Assembly (NCBI GenBank): GCA_046704745.1
Contig: JBJKRL010000037.1
Coordinates: forward strand, 36,218 to 100,217
DNA length: 64,000 nt
Direction: 5' to 3'
Source of the DNA: CAWGGS01 sp046704745
GTDB taxonomy: Bacteria; Desulfobacterota; Desulfobulbia; Desulfobulbales; Desulfocapsaceae
Below the pieces are notes generated by a model. That model was not told the DNA's origin and did not search any database. It saw only the letters and a list, made by a program, of their open reading frames with translations. Made by a program: the position numbers and the translations under genes. Below, in pieces: positions 25,177-33,979 of the stretch (its first letter is position 1; every line of letters starts with the position of its first letter).

Positions 25177-27780
25177 ATGAAATATTCATCGATTTCCACA
25201 AAAATGTTGGCTGCCGCCGTGTTCTATGGTGGGATTATTGCCGTTCTTCTCTCGTTCCTTCATGTTTACATGGGCTATAAAAGGCGTGTGGGGTTGGCGG
25301 ATTCACACCTGAAGGCGACGGGAGGGCTTTGTCTTGCAGTAATCGATGTGGCGTCCGATCCTTTGGATGTGAACAGGATGAAGTCAATACTGAATAGAAT
25401 ACTCGGTCCTTCCGGCATGGATTCTCTTGAGTTCAAAGGTACACAGGGAAACCGGGATATTTCGATCAAGCTTGGATTGCCGGACCGTCAGGGAATGCTT
25501 GAAAAAAGGTTTTTGCTGGGATCCGCAAGTACCATAGGGGGTCTATCGGGTACCTTGATTCTGGGTGCGGATCTTGTCCGGTTGAAACATCAGGCATGGG
25601 CTGAATGGATGGAATATTTTCTATTCATGATGCTTCTCGTCGGGGCATTTTCAATACTTCTGTTTGTCCTTATCCGGAAATGTATAACACGTAACCTTTT
25701 ATCTTTTGCCGAGCATACTAAAAATCTGAGATTCGATGAATTGGATCCTCCTCTGAACCTGGACGGGAAAAAGAAAGACGGATTCTTTGCCGATGAATTC
25801 GATTTGTTGGAGTCAGCGATGAATACGATGCATGAAAGGTTGATGGGCAACCTGATGCAGAGAAAAGAGTCGGAGAGGCAGCGGACACGGGAGAGGGCTC
25901 TGTTGGCAGCGTTAGTTGATTCTATTCCAGATCTTATTTTTTACAAAGATATCAACGGTGTCTATTTGGGCTGCAATACCGCGTTTGAGGAATTTTCCGG
26001 TTGGAAAATGCAGGATCTTATCGGACGGACGGACCTCGATCTTTTCCCTCGCCATCTTGCTGAATTCTTTCGTGCCCAGGATAGGGAAATGTTTGCCGCT
26101 GGTGGTCCCAGAAGCAATGAAGAGTGGGTTACTTATCCTGATGGCCGGAAGGTTTTACTGGATACATTGAAGACCGTTTATGAAGATGAAAATTGTGAGA
26201 TATTGGGACTGATCGGAATCAGTCGGGATATTACGGACAGGAAGATGGTGGAAAATGAGCTCAAGGCGGCCCGTGAACTTCTGGAAAAGGCCTTCAATGC
26301 CAGTCCGATGATGACCCTCGTCCTGGACGGGGAGTCAAAAAAGTTGATAGATGTCAACCTCTGCTGTCTCCATAAAACGGGATATAACAAAGATGAGCTT
26401 CTCGACCGGACAATGGTCGACTTCGGACTCTTCAGTGATTCCGAAGTTCAAATGCAACTCTGTACACTTATTGAAAAAGACGGCACCATAGATGAGTTGT
26501 CCGTCGGTATCCGGAAAAAATCGGGTGAAAATATCAATTGTTTGCTCGCAGCACGAAAGTTGACGTTTGCCGGACGTCCCTGCCTGTTGATCTTTCTTGA
26601 AGATATAACCTTGCGAAAACAGGCGGAAGAGGCCATGCTCCGTTCGATGAAAATGGATGCCGTGGGACAGGTGATCGGTGGGATATCGCATGATTTTAAC
26701 AACATACTGGGAGTTATTATCGGCAACCTTGATTTTGTAAGACGATTCGGCTCATTGGATGACCAGATTTTGAAAAGGGTGGAGGCGGCTGCGAGGGCCA
26801 CGGACCGGGGTGCGATGCTCACCCGGCAGCTTCTGGATTTTTCGCGGCAGCAGGCTCGAGAGTGCGTCCCTGAGGATATCAACAACATAATAAAGGGAAT
26901 GGAGAGCCTGATTGCGAAATCTGTGACACCCGAAGTGGAGGTGGTAGTCGACCTCGGCTACGACCTCTGGATTGTCGAAATTGACTGTGGAGATTTCGAG
27001 AATGTCTTGTTAAATCTTGTCATAAATTCCAGAGATGCCATGACTGAAGGGGGTAAGCTGTACATTACGACCACCAATACAGTATTGGATGAATATCACA
27101 CCCTTATGAATCCGGGATTTGAGCCCGGAGAGTATGTCCTTTTATCTGTACGTGACGACGGTGTGGGAATTCCTTCGGAAGTGCTTGAGCATGTGTTCGA
27201 ACCTTTTTACACAACCAAGCCCCAGGGGAAAGGAACGGGGCTTGGCTTGAGCATGGTCTATGCATTTGCCCAACGATCAAAAGGGTATGTTCGGTTGTAT
27301 TCGGAGGTCGGCATCGGGACAACTGTTCACGTCTATCTTCCCAGAACCATGAAGAAACCTGATAAAATAGACGGTTCAAGGAGGTTGATTCCCGGGCTAC
27401 CGGGAGGAAATGAAACCATTCTTATCGTAGATGATGAGGCCGATATTCTGATCCTTGCCGATGATGTGTTGAAAATCCTCGGGTATACAACCTTGACCTG
27501 TCAAAACGGTAGTGAAGCTGTCAATCTCCTTTTAAGCAGAGGCGACACGATCGATATGCTGTTCACCGATGTAGTAATGCCGGGTGGAATCAACGGGTTT
27601 GAACTAGCCTCTCAGGCTCTTATGCTCTATCCGAAACTGAAGATCCTCTTTACCACCGGCTGCATCGAAAAGGCTGTTCCTAAGACCGGTCAATTGTCAT
27701 TTTCACCCCAGATGCTCTTCAAACCTTATGATGAACTCGATTTGGCAATTCGCATCAGAGAAGTGCTGGATGGGCAATAA
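25177..27780 (+). CDS. PAS-containing hybrid sensor histidine kinase
   Basis: This protein of 867 residues has two membrane spans (near residues 10 and 150) flanking a sensor region. PAS domains follow near 246 (SIPDLIFYKDINGVYLGCN) and 368 (FNASPMMTLVLDGESKKLIDVN). The phospho-acceptor domain GGISHDFNNILGVIIG is near 503, and the HATPase has LVINSRDAM, DDGVGIP and GTGLGLSMVY. A C-terminal receiver near 745-867 has VDDEAD, TDVVMPGG and KPYDE. HDFNN-type kinases with a receiver usually belong to phosphorelays. An in-frame TTG lies two codons upstream of the chosen ATG. No response regulator with an output domain is adjacent. Confidence 0.92.
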   Translation: MKYSSISTKMLAAAVFYGGIIAVLLSFLHVYMGYKRRVGLADSHLKATGGLCLAVIDVASDPLDVNRMKSILNRILGPSGMDSLEFKGTQGNRDISIKLGLPDRQGMLEKRFLLGSASTIGGLSGTLILGADLVRLKHQAWAEWMEYFLFMMLLVGAFSILLFVLIRKCITRNLLSFAEHTKNLRFDELDPPLNLDGKKKDGFFADEFDLLESAMNTMHERLMGNLMQRKESERQRTRERALLAALVDSIPDLIFYKDINGVYLGCNTAFEEFSGWKMQDLIGRTDLDLFPRHLAEFFRAQDREMFAAGGPRSNEEWVTYPDGRKVLLDTLKTVYEDENCEILGLIGISRDITDRKMVENELKAARELLEKAFNASPMMTLVLDGESKKLIDVNLCCLHKTGYNKDELLDRTMVDFGLFSDSEVQMQLCTLIEKDGTIDELSVGIRKKSGENINCLLAARKLTFAGRPCLLIFLEDITLRKQAEEAMLRSMKMDAVGQVIGGISHDFNNILGVIIGNLDFVRRFGSLDDQILKRVEAAARATDRGAMLTRQLLDFSRQQARECVPEDINNIIKGMESLIAKSVTPEVEVVVDLGYDLWIVEIDCGDFENVLLNLVINSRDAMTEGGKLYITTTNTVLDEYHTLMNPGFEPGEYVLLSVRDDGVGIPSEVLEHVFEPFYTTKPQGKGTGLGLSMVYAFAQRSKGYVRLYSEVGIGTTVHVYLPRTMKKPDKIDGSRRLIPGLPGGNETILIVDDEADILILADDVLKILGYTTLTCQNGSEAVNLLLSRGDTIDMLFTDVVMPGGINGFELASQALMLYPKLKILFTTGCIEKAVPKTGQLSFSPQMLFKPYDELDLAIRIREVLDGQ

Positions 27781-28164
27781 CGAAGAATTTTCATAAGCCA
27801 GCAGAACCGGGCCGTATTCCCTGGCCATTTCTTCCCCCTGCGGCGCCCGAACTATACACAGGCGATATAAGGCGATATCCATCTCACCATGCCGCATCTC
27901 TCGCTTGTGATACCTGCTCACATCTTATCATGCATGCTGCGTGGTTTCCTCGTTTGGCTCCTTGCCTAATGAGCGCCTCACATTTATGTCGCTATGTATA
28001 ATAAGAAATCCGGGTTGGAAACGATTTTCAAACAAATAGCGCGTTGCATTATTGAACATTCGTTATCTAATTGATAAAAAAAGAATTTCTTGGTATTGGC
28101 CGGGATCTGTTTTGTGCGATGTTTAAAAATCAATCATACGTCTAAGATTCTCGAGAAGGAAAAT

Positions 28165-28185
28165 ATAATAACATACTGTTATTAT
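28165..28185. promoter_or_regulatory. Palindrome upstream of the TauE operon (candidate enhancer site)
   Basis: ATAATAACA and TGTTATTAT form 9-bp perfect arms separated by TAC. The centre is about 50 bases upstream of the expected start of the adjacent sigma-54 promoter. A further palindrome TTCTCGAGAA lies at 28148-28157. Either could bind the NtrC-type activator encoded at 34-35.3 kb; that link is inferred. Confidence 0.5.
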
Positions 28186-28198
28186 GTGTAAATAAATA

Positions 28199-28215
28199 TT
28201 GGCACTTAATTTGCT
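28199..28215 (+). promoter_or_regulatory. Sigma-54 (-24/-12) promoter
   Basis: TTGGCACTTAATTTGCT matches the sigma-54 consensus TGGCAC-N5-TTGC, with exactly ten bases between GG and GC. It lies 48 bases upstream of the TauE start codon. A sigma-54 activator gene is encoded at the far end of the same cluster. Confidence 0.88.
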
Positions 28216-28262
28216 AGAACATATGCACAGTCAAAGTCAAACCATTACTTAACGGAGTGATT

Positions 28263-29192
28263 ATGCCTTGGTACATCTATTTGCCTATTGCACATCATAG
28301 TGTAGCCCTGCCGCTGATAGTGGGGCTCGGATTCGTGGTGGGGTTGCTTTCCGGCCTTTTCGGTGTGGGGGGCGGTTTTTTAATGACCCCTCTTCTCATT
28401 ATGTTCGGTATCCCGCCAACGGTTGCGGCGGCCTCGGATTCCAACCAGATCGTTGCTGCATCGGCATCCGGTTCCTATGCCCATTACCGTTTGGGAAATG
28501 TGGATTTCAAGATGGGAATTTTTTTGCTGATCGGAGGAATTGTCGGCGGCGCAGGCGGCGTTCAGGTGATCAAAGTCCTTCGAGCGTTGGGAAATGCAGA
28601 TTTCCTGATCATGATAACGTATGTTCTGATGCTGGGCTTTGTCGGGGGCTATATGCTTTTGGAGAGTTTGCAGGCAATGCGCAAGAGCAAGGTCTCCAGT
28701 CCTGCTCAATTCAAGCCCAAAGAATCGGCCTACGCCAAGTTCATTAAAAGCCTTCCTTACCAGATGAATTTTGACAAATCCGGCATTGTTCTCTCTCCCG
28801 TCGTTCCCTTGTTTTTAGGGACCTTGGTCGGGGTTTTGGCGGCAATCATGGGGGTCGGCGGCGGTTTTATTATGGTCCCGGTCATGGTTTATCTCCTCCG
28901 GATGCCCATGCATGTGGTGGTTGGAACCAGTCTCTTTCAGGTTCTGTTTACCTGTATCAACGTTACTATTCTGCAGGCCTATTCCAATAGGACCGTTGAC
29001 TTTATACTGGCGCTTCTCCTCTTGGTGGGCTCAGTTATCGGGGCTCAGGTCGGAGCGCGGCTCAGTACCAGACTCAAAGACGATCAGCTGAAGATCTATC
29101 TGGCTATTCTGGTCCTCGTGGTGATGGTAAAAATGCTGTACGGTCTTGTAATCGAGCCTCATAACCTTTTAGCCTATCATGGAGGTCACTAA
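28263..29192 (+). CDS. TSUP (TauE/SafE) family anion exporter
   Basis: This 309-residue inner-membrane protein has about eight to nine hydrophobic segments in two halves. Each half opens with the family's Gly-rich motif: GLLSGLFGVGGGFLMTPLLI and VGVLAAIMGVGGGFIMVPVMV. TSUP proteins move sulfite, sulfoacetate, thiosulfate or other small organosulfur and organic anions. The start ATG follows ACGGAG; a GTG six bases earlier is also open. It is the first gene of a five-gene operon behind a sigma-54 promoter and is followed directly by the TIGR02186-like gene. Confidence 0.92.
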   Translation: MPWYIYLPIAHHSVALPLIVGLGFVVGLLSGLFGVGGGFLMTPLLIMFGIPPTVAAASDSNQIVAASASGSYAHYRLGNVDFKMGIFLLIGGIVGGAGGVQVIKVLRALGNADFLIMITYVLMLGFVGGYMLLESLQAMRKSKVSSPAQFKPKESAYAKFIKSLPYQMNFDKSGIVLSPVVPLFLGTLVGVLAAIMGVGGGFIMVPVMVYLLRMPMHVVVGTSLFQVLFTCINVTILQAYSNRTVDFILALLLLVGSVIGAQVGARLSTRLKDDQLKIYLAILVLVVMVKMLYGLVIEPHNLLAYHGGH

Positions 29193-29196
29193 CGCT

Positions 29197-29961
29197 ATGC
29201 GCTACAGAATATTTATTATATTCCTTCTGTTGGCAACCGGCCTCATGCAGGTCTCAGGCCATGCAGCTCAGGAAACGAACAGGCTTGTCGTGAGCCCGAA
29301 CATGATAGAGGTGAACAGTTTTTTCTCCGGAAATGAGTTGATGATTTCAGGAGATATCAAGGCTGATAACGATGTAATTATTGAGATAACCGGCAAGGAT
29401 GGTACCAATAATTTTGAGCTTAAAGGACGTGTCGGCCCATTTTGGATGACCACCGGAAAGATCGAGCTGAAAAATATTCCGAGTTTGTATATCGTATTGC
29501 TCCCCCAGGGAAAAGATTGGCTGCAGAAGGCCGACGCCATGGGACTGGGAATGGATCAGATAAGAAAACGAATGGTCACCAGCGGCTCTGACAAGGTTCC
29601 GGAGAATATCTTTTCAATGTTTAAAAAATTGAAAAAACACGAGGAACTCTATGATGAAATTATCGGGGCTGTATCCTATTCCAAGGCGGAAAATGGTGTG
29701 AAGCACTTTGTGGGCAAGTGCCGTGTCCCTTCATCTATAGCACTTGGAAGCTATTTGGTGAAAGCCTCCATTATAAGCGGCGGAGCTCCGACTCAGGAGC
29801 TGGACAGTCAATTGATCGTTCAGGAAGTCGGTTTTGTAAAATTTGTGAACACACTAGCCTCGGATAGGAGAATCACCTACGGTGTCTCCGCGGTTATCAT
29901 TGCCCTTGCTGCAGGCTTATTGATGGGTGTGATTTTCCGGAAAAGTGGTGGGAGCCATTAA
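29197..29961 (+). CDS. TIGR02186-like membrane-anchored extracytoplasmic protein
   Basis: This 254-residue protein has an N-terminal signal (YRIFIIFLLLATGLMQVSGHA), a beta-rich extracytoplasmic domain and a C-terminal membrane span (YGVSAVIIALAAGLLMGVIF) followed by a short basic tail. It resembles the conserved family TIGR02186, typically encoded next to TauE/SafE-type transporters and otherwise uncharacterised. It probably forms a complex with the exporter. The start was taken at the second ATG, ten bases after GGAGG; an ATG 18 bases earlier overlaps the exporter gene. Its stop overlaps the next ATG. Confidence 0.75.
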   Translation: MRYRIFIIFLLLATGLMQVSGHAAQETNRLVVSPNMIEVNSFFSGNELMISGDIKADNDVIIEITGKDGTNNFELKGRVGPFWMTTGKIELKNIPSLYIVLLPQGKDWLQKADAMGLGMDQIRKRMVTSGSDKVPENIFSMFKKLKKHEELYDEIIGAVSYSKAENGVKHFVGKCRVPSSIALGSYLVKASIISGGAPTQELDSQLIVQEVGFVKFVNTLASDRRITYGVSAVIIALAAGLLMGVIFRKSGGSH

Positions 29962-32573
29962 TGCTGAATCTGGTCGACCGGTTTGCTTCCCTTGTTAATA
30001 AAATCATATCCTGGAGAGGGGAGCGCAGTTCAATCTCATTCAACGATCTTTTTGTCCGTTTTCATCAGATTTTAGAAGAGAACAACAAGGCAATGGAACT
30101 GATCGCGGAGATGGAGGATAAACTGGGCGGCCAGTATGTATTTGATAAGAAATATCTTGAAGATATGGTCTCGGAGATCGAGAAGGTCGTCTTGAGGAGT
30201 GCCTATAATTTCAACTTTATTACCAATAACAAAGAGCTTGAAATTTACAGCGTAGTTGAGTCTTTGGCCAAGAAGCTCCAGCAGGAGCTGGCCGGGAAAC
30301 TGGTGATTCCCAGCGGCATGAATGTTCTGGCCTTGGAGGATATTCAGGAGGTTATGGAGGAAGCGGTTGGTAATAAAGTCTATAATCTTCATAGAATTAA
30401 CACCCTTCCCCAGGCCAGCGTGCCGCCGAGTTTTGTTGTCACCATCGGCGGGTTTCGTAAATATTTAGCGTTTAATAACCTCTACGAGAAGATTGATAAT
30501 TTGATACGGGACTGGCGAAAAAATGCTTTGTCGGCGGAATCGGTATCGAACAATATCAGATTGTTGATCTTAAATGGAGATATCCCTTCGGATTTACGCC
30601 AGGAAATTTTGAGAGCTGCGGAAAAGATATACCCGAAGAATCCGGAATCCAGTTTTTATTCGGTACGCAGCAGCAGTGTCGGTGAAGACGGGGTGTTAAG
30701 CTATGCAGGCTTGCATGATTCATTTTTAAACGTCCCCTTTCGTGAAGTTCTGTCGAGTTACAAGAAGGTCCTTGCCGGGATGTATAATCCTGCAAGCCTC
30801 GAGTATCGCATCCAGAGGCAGGCTTCGTTTTCCGACATGGGCATGGCTGTCTTGTATCAACAAATGGTACCCAGCAGCGTGGCCGGCGTCGCTTATACGG
30901 TGGATCCCAATCTACCCGACGAACAGGTCTGTCTGTTGGGAGCCAATTGGGGATTGGGAAAAGTGGTGGTTGAGGGGGGGGCATCCGATATGTTCCGCAT
31001 GTCCCGGAATCCTCCGTACGAGATTCTGGAAGCCAGAATAGGCGAAAAAGAATGGATGGTTGTACCTTTTGAGGCTGAGGAAAGCGCCAAAGTCGACGAA
31101 GAAAAGCGGAATATGCCCTGTCTTGACGCCAAGCAGGCGGCGTTGGTAGTCGAGACGGCCCTGATGATCGAACGTTATTTCAAGCGGCCCCTGGATATCG
31201 AATGGTGCCTGGACAATGAAGGTTCCATCAAAATCCTTCAGGCCAGACCGCTGGGAATCTTTCGTGGAGGCCAGTCGAGGAGTAAGGAGTTGAAAGAACT
31301 CCTGCAGAACCGAAAGACCTTGATGCGAGACCAGGGGATCATCGCTTATCGGGGTGTAGGGTCGGGTCCGGTATGTGTGGTTGATGATAAGCAAAGCCTT
31401 GAAAGGTTCCCAAACGGTGCAGTTTTGGTTGCCCGATACGGTATACCTCTTTTGGCGAGAGCCATCCCCAGAGCAAGTGCAGTCATCACCGATGTGGGCA
31501 GTCCAACCGGCCATATGGCTACAGTTGCCCGGGAATTCAGGATTCCGACCATTGTCGATACAGGATCGGCAACTACTGTTCTGCAAAACGGGCAGGAGGT
31601 AACGGTCGATGCAGAGAGAAATGTCGTCTATGAGGGACGGGTGAACGAACTTATCCATCATCAACTTCTCGAACGTCCGCTCTTTGAAACGCTGCACGAA
31701 TTTCAGGTCCTCAGGCGGTTGCTCAGACGAATCGCCCCCCTGACCCTGATCGATCCCGATGATCCTAATTTTACGGCCCGTGGTTGTCAGACGTTTCATG
31801 ATATTATCAGGTTCATACATGAGAAATCCATCCAGGCCTTGCTCCAGATTGCCGAGAACCCGTCAACGTTGTTGTCCCATGGAGGAAAACGGTTGAAATC
31901 GAAAATCCCTCTCAACCTGGTTTTGATTGATATCGGCGGCGGGTTTGAAGCCAGTGTCGGGAAGGGTGGATGGGTCGTTCCTGAACAGATCACCTCCCTG
32001 CCCATGCGGGCCTTATGGTCGGGTGTAGGATCTGCCGATGCCTGGAGTACGGATCCCATCGTAGCCGATTTCAAGGGACTGATGTCGGGGGTGACCCGGA
32101 CCCAAAGCGCCACAGTGGCCGGGCATGTTTTGACGGGATTGAATGTTGCGGTTCTAGCCGCCAACTATATGAATCTTACCTTGCGGGTCGGCTATCATTT
32201 CACGGTGGTTGATGCACGTATGGGACCGGAACTTGAAAAGAATTCTATTTTCTTCCGCTTCGTCGGAGGAGCCACGGACATCACGCGGAGGTCGAGAAGG
32301 GCTGCGTTGCTGATGTCCATCTTGGAAAAAATAGGCTTTAAGGTGGAAGGAAGCGGTGACCTGGTGATCGCAAGGGTTACCAATTCAAGTATCGATCAGA
32401 TGGATGAATACCTCTATCTGATAGGGAGACTGATCGGTTTCGTTCGCCAATTAGATATTTTTATGACGGATGACACGACGGTTGACATGTATTTCGAACA
32501 GTTCATGGAAGCCAATTATATCAACACAACAGGCGATCATAAAACTAAAAGGAGTATAAGTGATGGCAAATAA
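29961..32573 (+). CDS. PEP synthase/PPDK-like protein with non-canonical C-terminal domain
   Basis: This 870-residue protein has a coiled N-terminal extension of about 140 residues. An ATP-grasp PPDK-N domain follows (YSVRSSSVGEDGVLSYAGLHDSF near 232; VEGGASDMFRMSR near 333; LDIEWCLDNEGSIKILQARPL). The phospho-His swivelling domain has SPTGHMATVAREFRIPTIVDTG, with His near residue 516. From about 590 onward the PEP/pyruvate-binding TIM barrel expected in PpsA is not recognisable. Instead there is an unfamiliar region with LVLIDIGGGFEASVGKGGW and FRFVGGATDITRRSRRAALL. Classical PEP synthesis is therefore doubtful; a phosphotransfer or regulatory role is possible. It is translationally coupled to the gene before it. 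Confidence 0.8.
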   Translation: MLNLVDRFASLVNKIISWRGERSSISFNDLFVRFHQILEENNKAMELIAEMEDKLGGQYVFDKKYLEDMVSEIEKVVLRSAYNFNFITNNKELEIYSVVESLAKKLQQELAGKLVIPSGMNVLALEDIQEVMEEAVGNKVYNLHRINTLPQASVPPSFVVTIGGFRKYLAFNNLYEKIDNLIRDWRKNALSAESVSNNIRLLILNGDIPSDLRQEILRAAEKIYPKNPESSFYSVRSSSVGEDGVLSYAGLHDSFLNVPFREVLSSYKKVLAGMYNPASLEYRIQRQASFSDMGMAVLYQQMVPSSVAGVAYTVDPNLPDEQVCLLGANWGLGKVVVEGGASDMFRMSRNPPYEILEARIGEKEWMVVPFEAEESAKVDEEKRNMPCLDAKQAALVVETALMIERYFKRPLDIEWCLDNEGSIKILQARPLGIFRGGQSRSKELKELLQNRKTLMRDQGIIAYRGVGSGPVCVVDDKQSLERFPNGAVLVARYGIPLLARAIPRASAVITDVGSPTGHMATVAREFRIPTIVDTGSATTVLQNGQEVTVDAERNVVYEGRVNELIHHQLLERPLFETLHEFQVLRRLLRRIAPLTLIDPDDPNFTARGCQTFHDIIRFIHEKSIQALLQIAENPSTLLSHGGKRLKSKIPLNLVLIDIGGGFEASVGKGGWVVPEQITSLPMRALWSGVGSADAWSTDPIVADFKGLMSGVTRTQSATVAGHVLTGLNVAVLAANYMNLTLRVGYHFTVVDARMGPELEKNSIFFRFVGGATDITRRSRRAALLMSILEKIGFKVEGSGDLVIARVTNSSIDQMDEYLYLIGRLIGFVRQLDIFMTDDTTVDMYFEQFMEANYINTTGDHKTKRSISDGK

Positions 32574-32940
32574 GTCAACGATCTGTATTCTCGATGATGA
32601 ACCGATTGTCGGCGATAGGCTGAAACCGGAGCTTGAAGAAGATGGATATGATGTCGAGATTTTTACCGACAGTGCCAGTGCCATCCGGAGAATCGAAGAA
32701 ACATGCTTCGATATCTTTATTACGGATCTTAAAATGGAAGGCGTTGACGGTATGGGGTTTTTGGAAAAGGTCAAGGATAATTGCCCAGGTTCGGCAGTGA
32801 TCATGATAACCGGTTATGCGACAATCGAGTCTGCAAGGGAGTCCTTTATCCGTGGGGCCTACGATTTCATAGCCAAGCCCTTTAGGCTTGATGAAATTCG
32901 CTCGGCAGTGAAAAAGGCCCAAAAGAAGGTAAAGCGATAG
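32563..32940 (+). CDS. Single-domain response regulator (receiver only)
   Basis: This 125-residue receiver has the acidic pair LDDEP, phospho-acceptor Asp in FITDLKMEGVDG, Thr in VIMITGYAT and Lys in DFIAKPFRL. There is no output domain. It overlaps the 3' end of the PEP-synthase-like gene by 11 bases and has AAGGAG upstream of its ATG. Its likely kinase is the one encoded at 35.3-36.8 kb, though that kinase also has a coupled NtrC-type partner. It is paralogous to the receiver at 19.4 kb. Confidence 0.9.
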   Translation: MANKSTICILDDEPIVGDRLKPELEEDGYDVEIFTDSASAIRRIEETCFDIFITDLKMEGVDGMGFLEKVKDNCPGSAVIMITGYATIESARESFIRGAYDFIAKPFRLDEIRSAVKKAQKKVKR

Positions 32941-32972
32941 TCTGGCTTGATGGTCCCGAACAGGAGAAAAAA

Positions 32973-33776
32973 ATGTTGAAACTTCTGGTGGCTATCGATC
33001 GTAGTCTGGAAGCGAGTATTGCTTTGAGGATGGCTTGTTTCTTCGGTTTGCAGATTCGGATCCAACCAATCTTCGTGTCTGATCCCCCGGGGCGGAATAT
33101 GTCATTCGGTGCCGGCTGGGCTTGGAAATCCTGGGAAAGGGAGACCAGCCAACAGGCGGAGGAAACAATCGAAGATCTGGTTATCACTGAAAGAAACCAA
33201 TGCCCAAATATACAAGATCCCGTGGTTCTGATCGGAGAGCCTTTTCAAAAAATTGCCAGTCATTATTTCGCGGAAAATGACTATGATCTGTTGGTGACCG
33301 GTGCACCGTTTAGAGGAATGGAACCGAAGGCGATATGCAACAAGTACAGCACACATGCTAGAAAATCGGATAAAGAGTTTCCTCTTCTAATGGTGCGACA
33401 TTTGAAGAATATCAAACGGATAATTGCCTTAACCGATGGTGGGGTATCGGCGGAGAAGGCCTTGGGGATCCTCATTCGGTTGGCGCCGCTTCTCTCGGCA
33501 GATATTGTTCTGGTGGCCCTTGCCCAGAGTCGTAATCCGTCTCCCAATGCCGAAGTTCTTCATCTTGAACGAGGCTTGGCTATTTTCAAGGAAAAGGGTA
33601 TCGAGGTGTCGGGATATACACGATCAAAACTGGATGCCGAAGAGTTGAAACGCGACCTTCACAATGCAGATCTGGTGGTGGCTCCCTATCCCATAGATGA
33701 AACAAGATGCTCGTGGGAGGGCCTTCTGACAGTCAATGATATCAAAGCCGCCCTGTTTTGTATCGGCAAGGAATGA
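32973..33776 (+). CDS. Tandem universal stress protein (USP)
   Basis: This 267-residue cytoplasmic protein has two USP-like folds. The first opens LLVAIDRSLEASIALRMACFF and ends with DLLVTGAPFRG. The second opens IKRIIALTDGGVSAEKALGILIRLAPLL and ends with ADLVVAPYPID. The ATP-binding G-2x-G-9x-G(S/T) motif is not clearly intact in either half, so a nucleotide-free or divergent type is likely. AGGAG precedes the ATG. It closes the TauE operon; a palindromic repeat begins at its stop codon. Confidence 0.8.
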   Translation: MLKLLVAIDRSLEASIALRMACFFGLQIRIQPIFVSDPPGRNMSFGAGWAWKSWERETSQQAEETIEDLVITERNQCPNIQDPVVLIGEPFQKIASHYFAENDYDLLVTGAPFRGMEPKAICNKYSTHARKSDKEFPLLMVRHLKNIKRIIALTDGGVSAEKALGILIRLAPLLSADIVLVALAQSRNPSPNAEVLHLERGLAIFKEKGIEVSGYTRSKLDAEELKRDLHNADLVVAPYPIDETRCSWEGLLTVNDIKAALFCIGKE

Positions 33777-33903
33777 TGGCGTCGTAAAAACTCTCCATCT
33801 GCTTCGTTGCTGCAAATTTTTTATTGTTCCGACGTACCCTTAGTATGCCGAAGCAATAAAAAAATTTACGCGCCTCGCATATGAAGCTTTTTACTTAGCC
33901 ATC
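33775..33903. repeat. 129-bp imperfect palindromic intergenic repeat (second family)
   Basis: GATGGCGTCGTAAAAACTC at the left faces the reverse complement of CTTTTTACTTAGCCATC at the right. Inner arms are GCAAATTTTTTATTG and CAATAAAAAAATTTACGCG, with GACGTAC/GTATGCCG at the centre. I recall similar elements in many Desulfobacterota genomes. It sits between convergent operons and may serve as a bidirectional terminator or RNA stabiliser. Confidence 0.75.
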
Positions 33904-33979
33904 CCTAGATCAAAAGTTTTTATGAGATTATCATTGTCAAAGAACTGTAGGCTTACCGTGTCTAAGAATGTCGACACCC

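Noticed and set aside
27703..27921. Open frame on the minus strand reading RHGEMDIALYRLCIVRAPQGEEM
   Set aside because: It looks mildly protein-like, perhaps a gene remnant, but overlaps the kinase C-terminus, has no ribosome binding site and matches no family I know.
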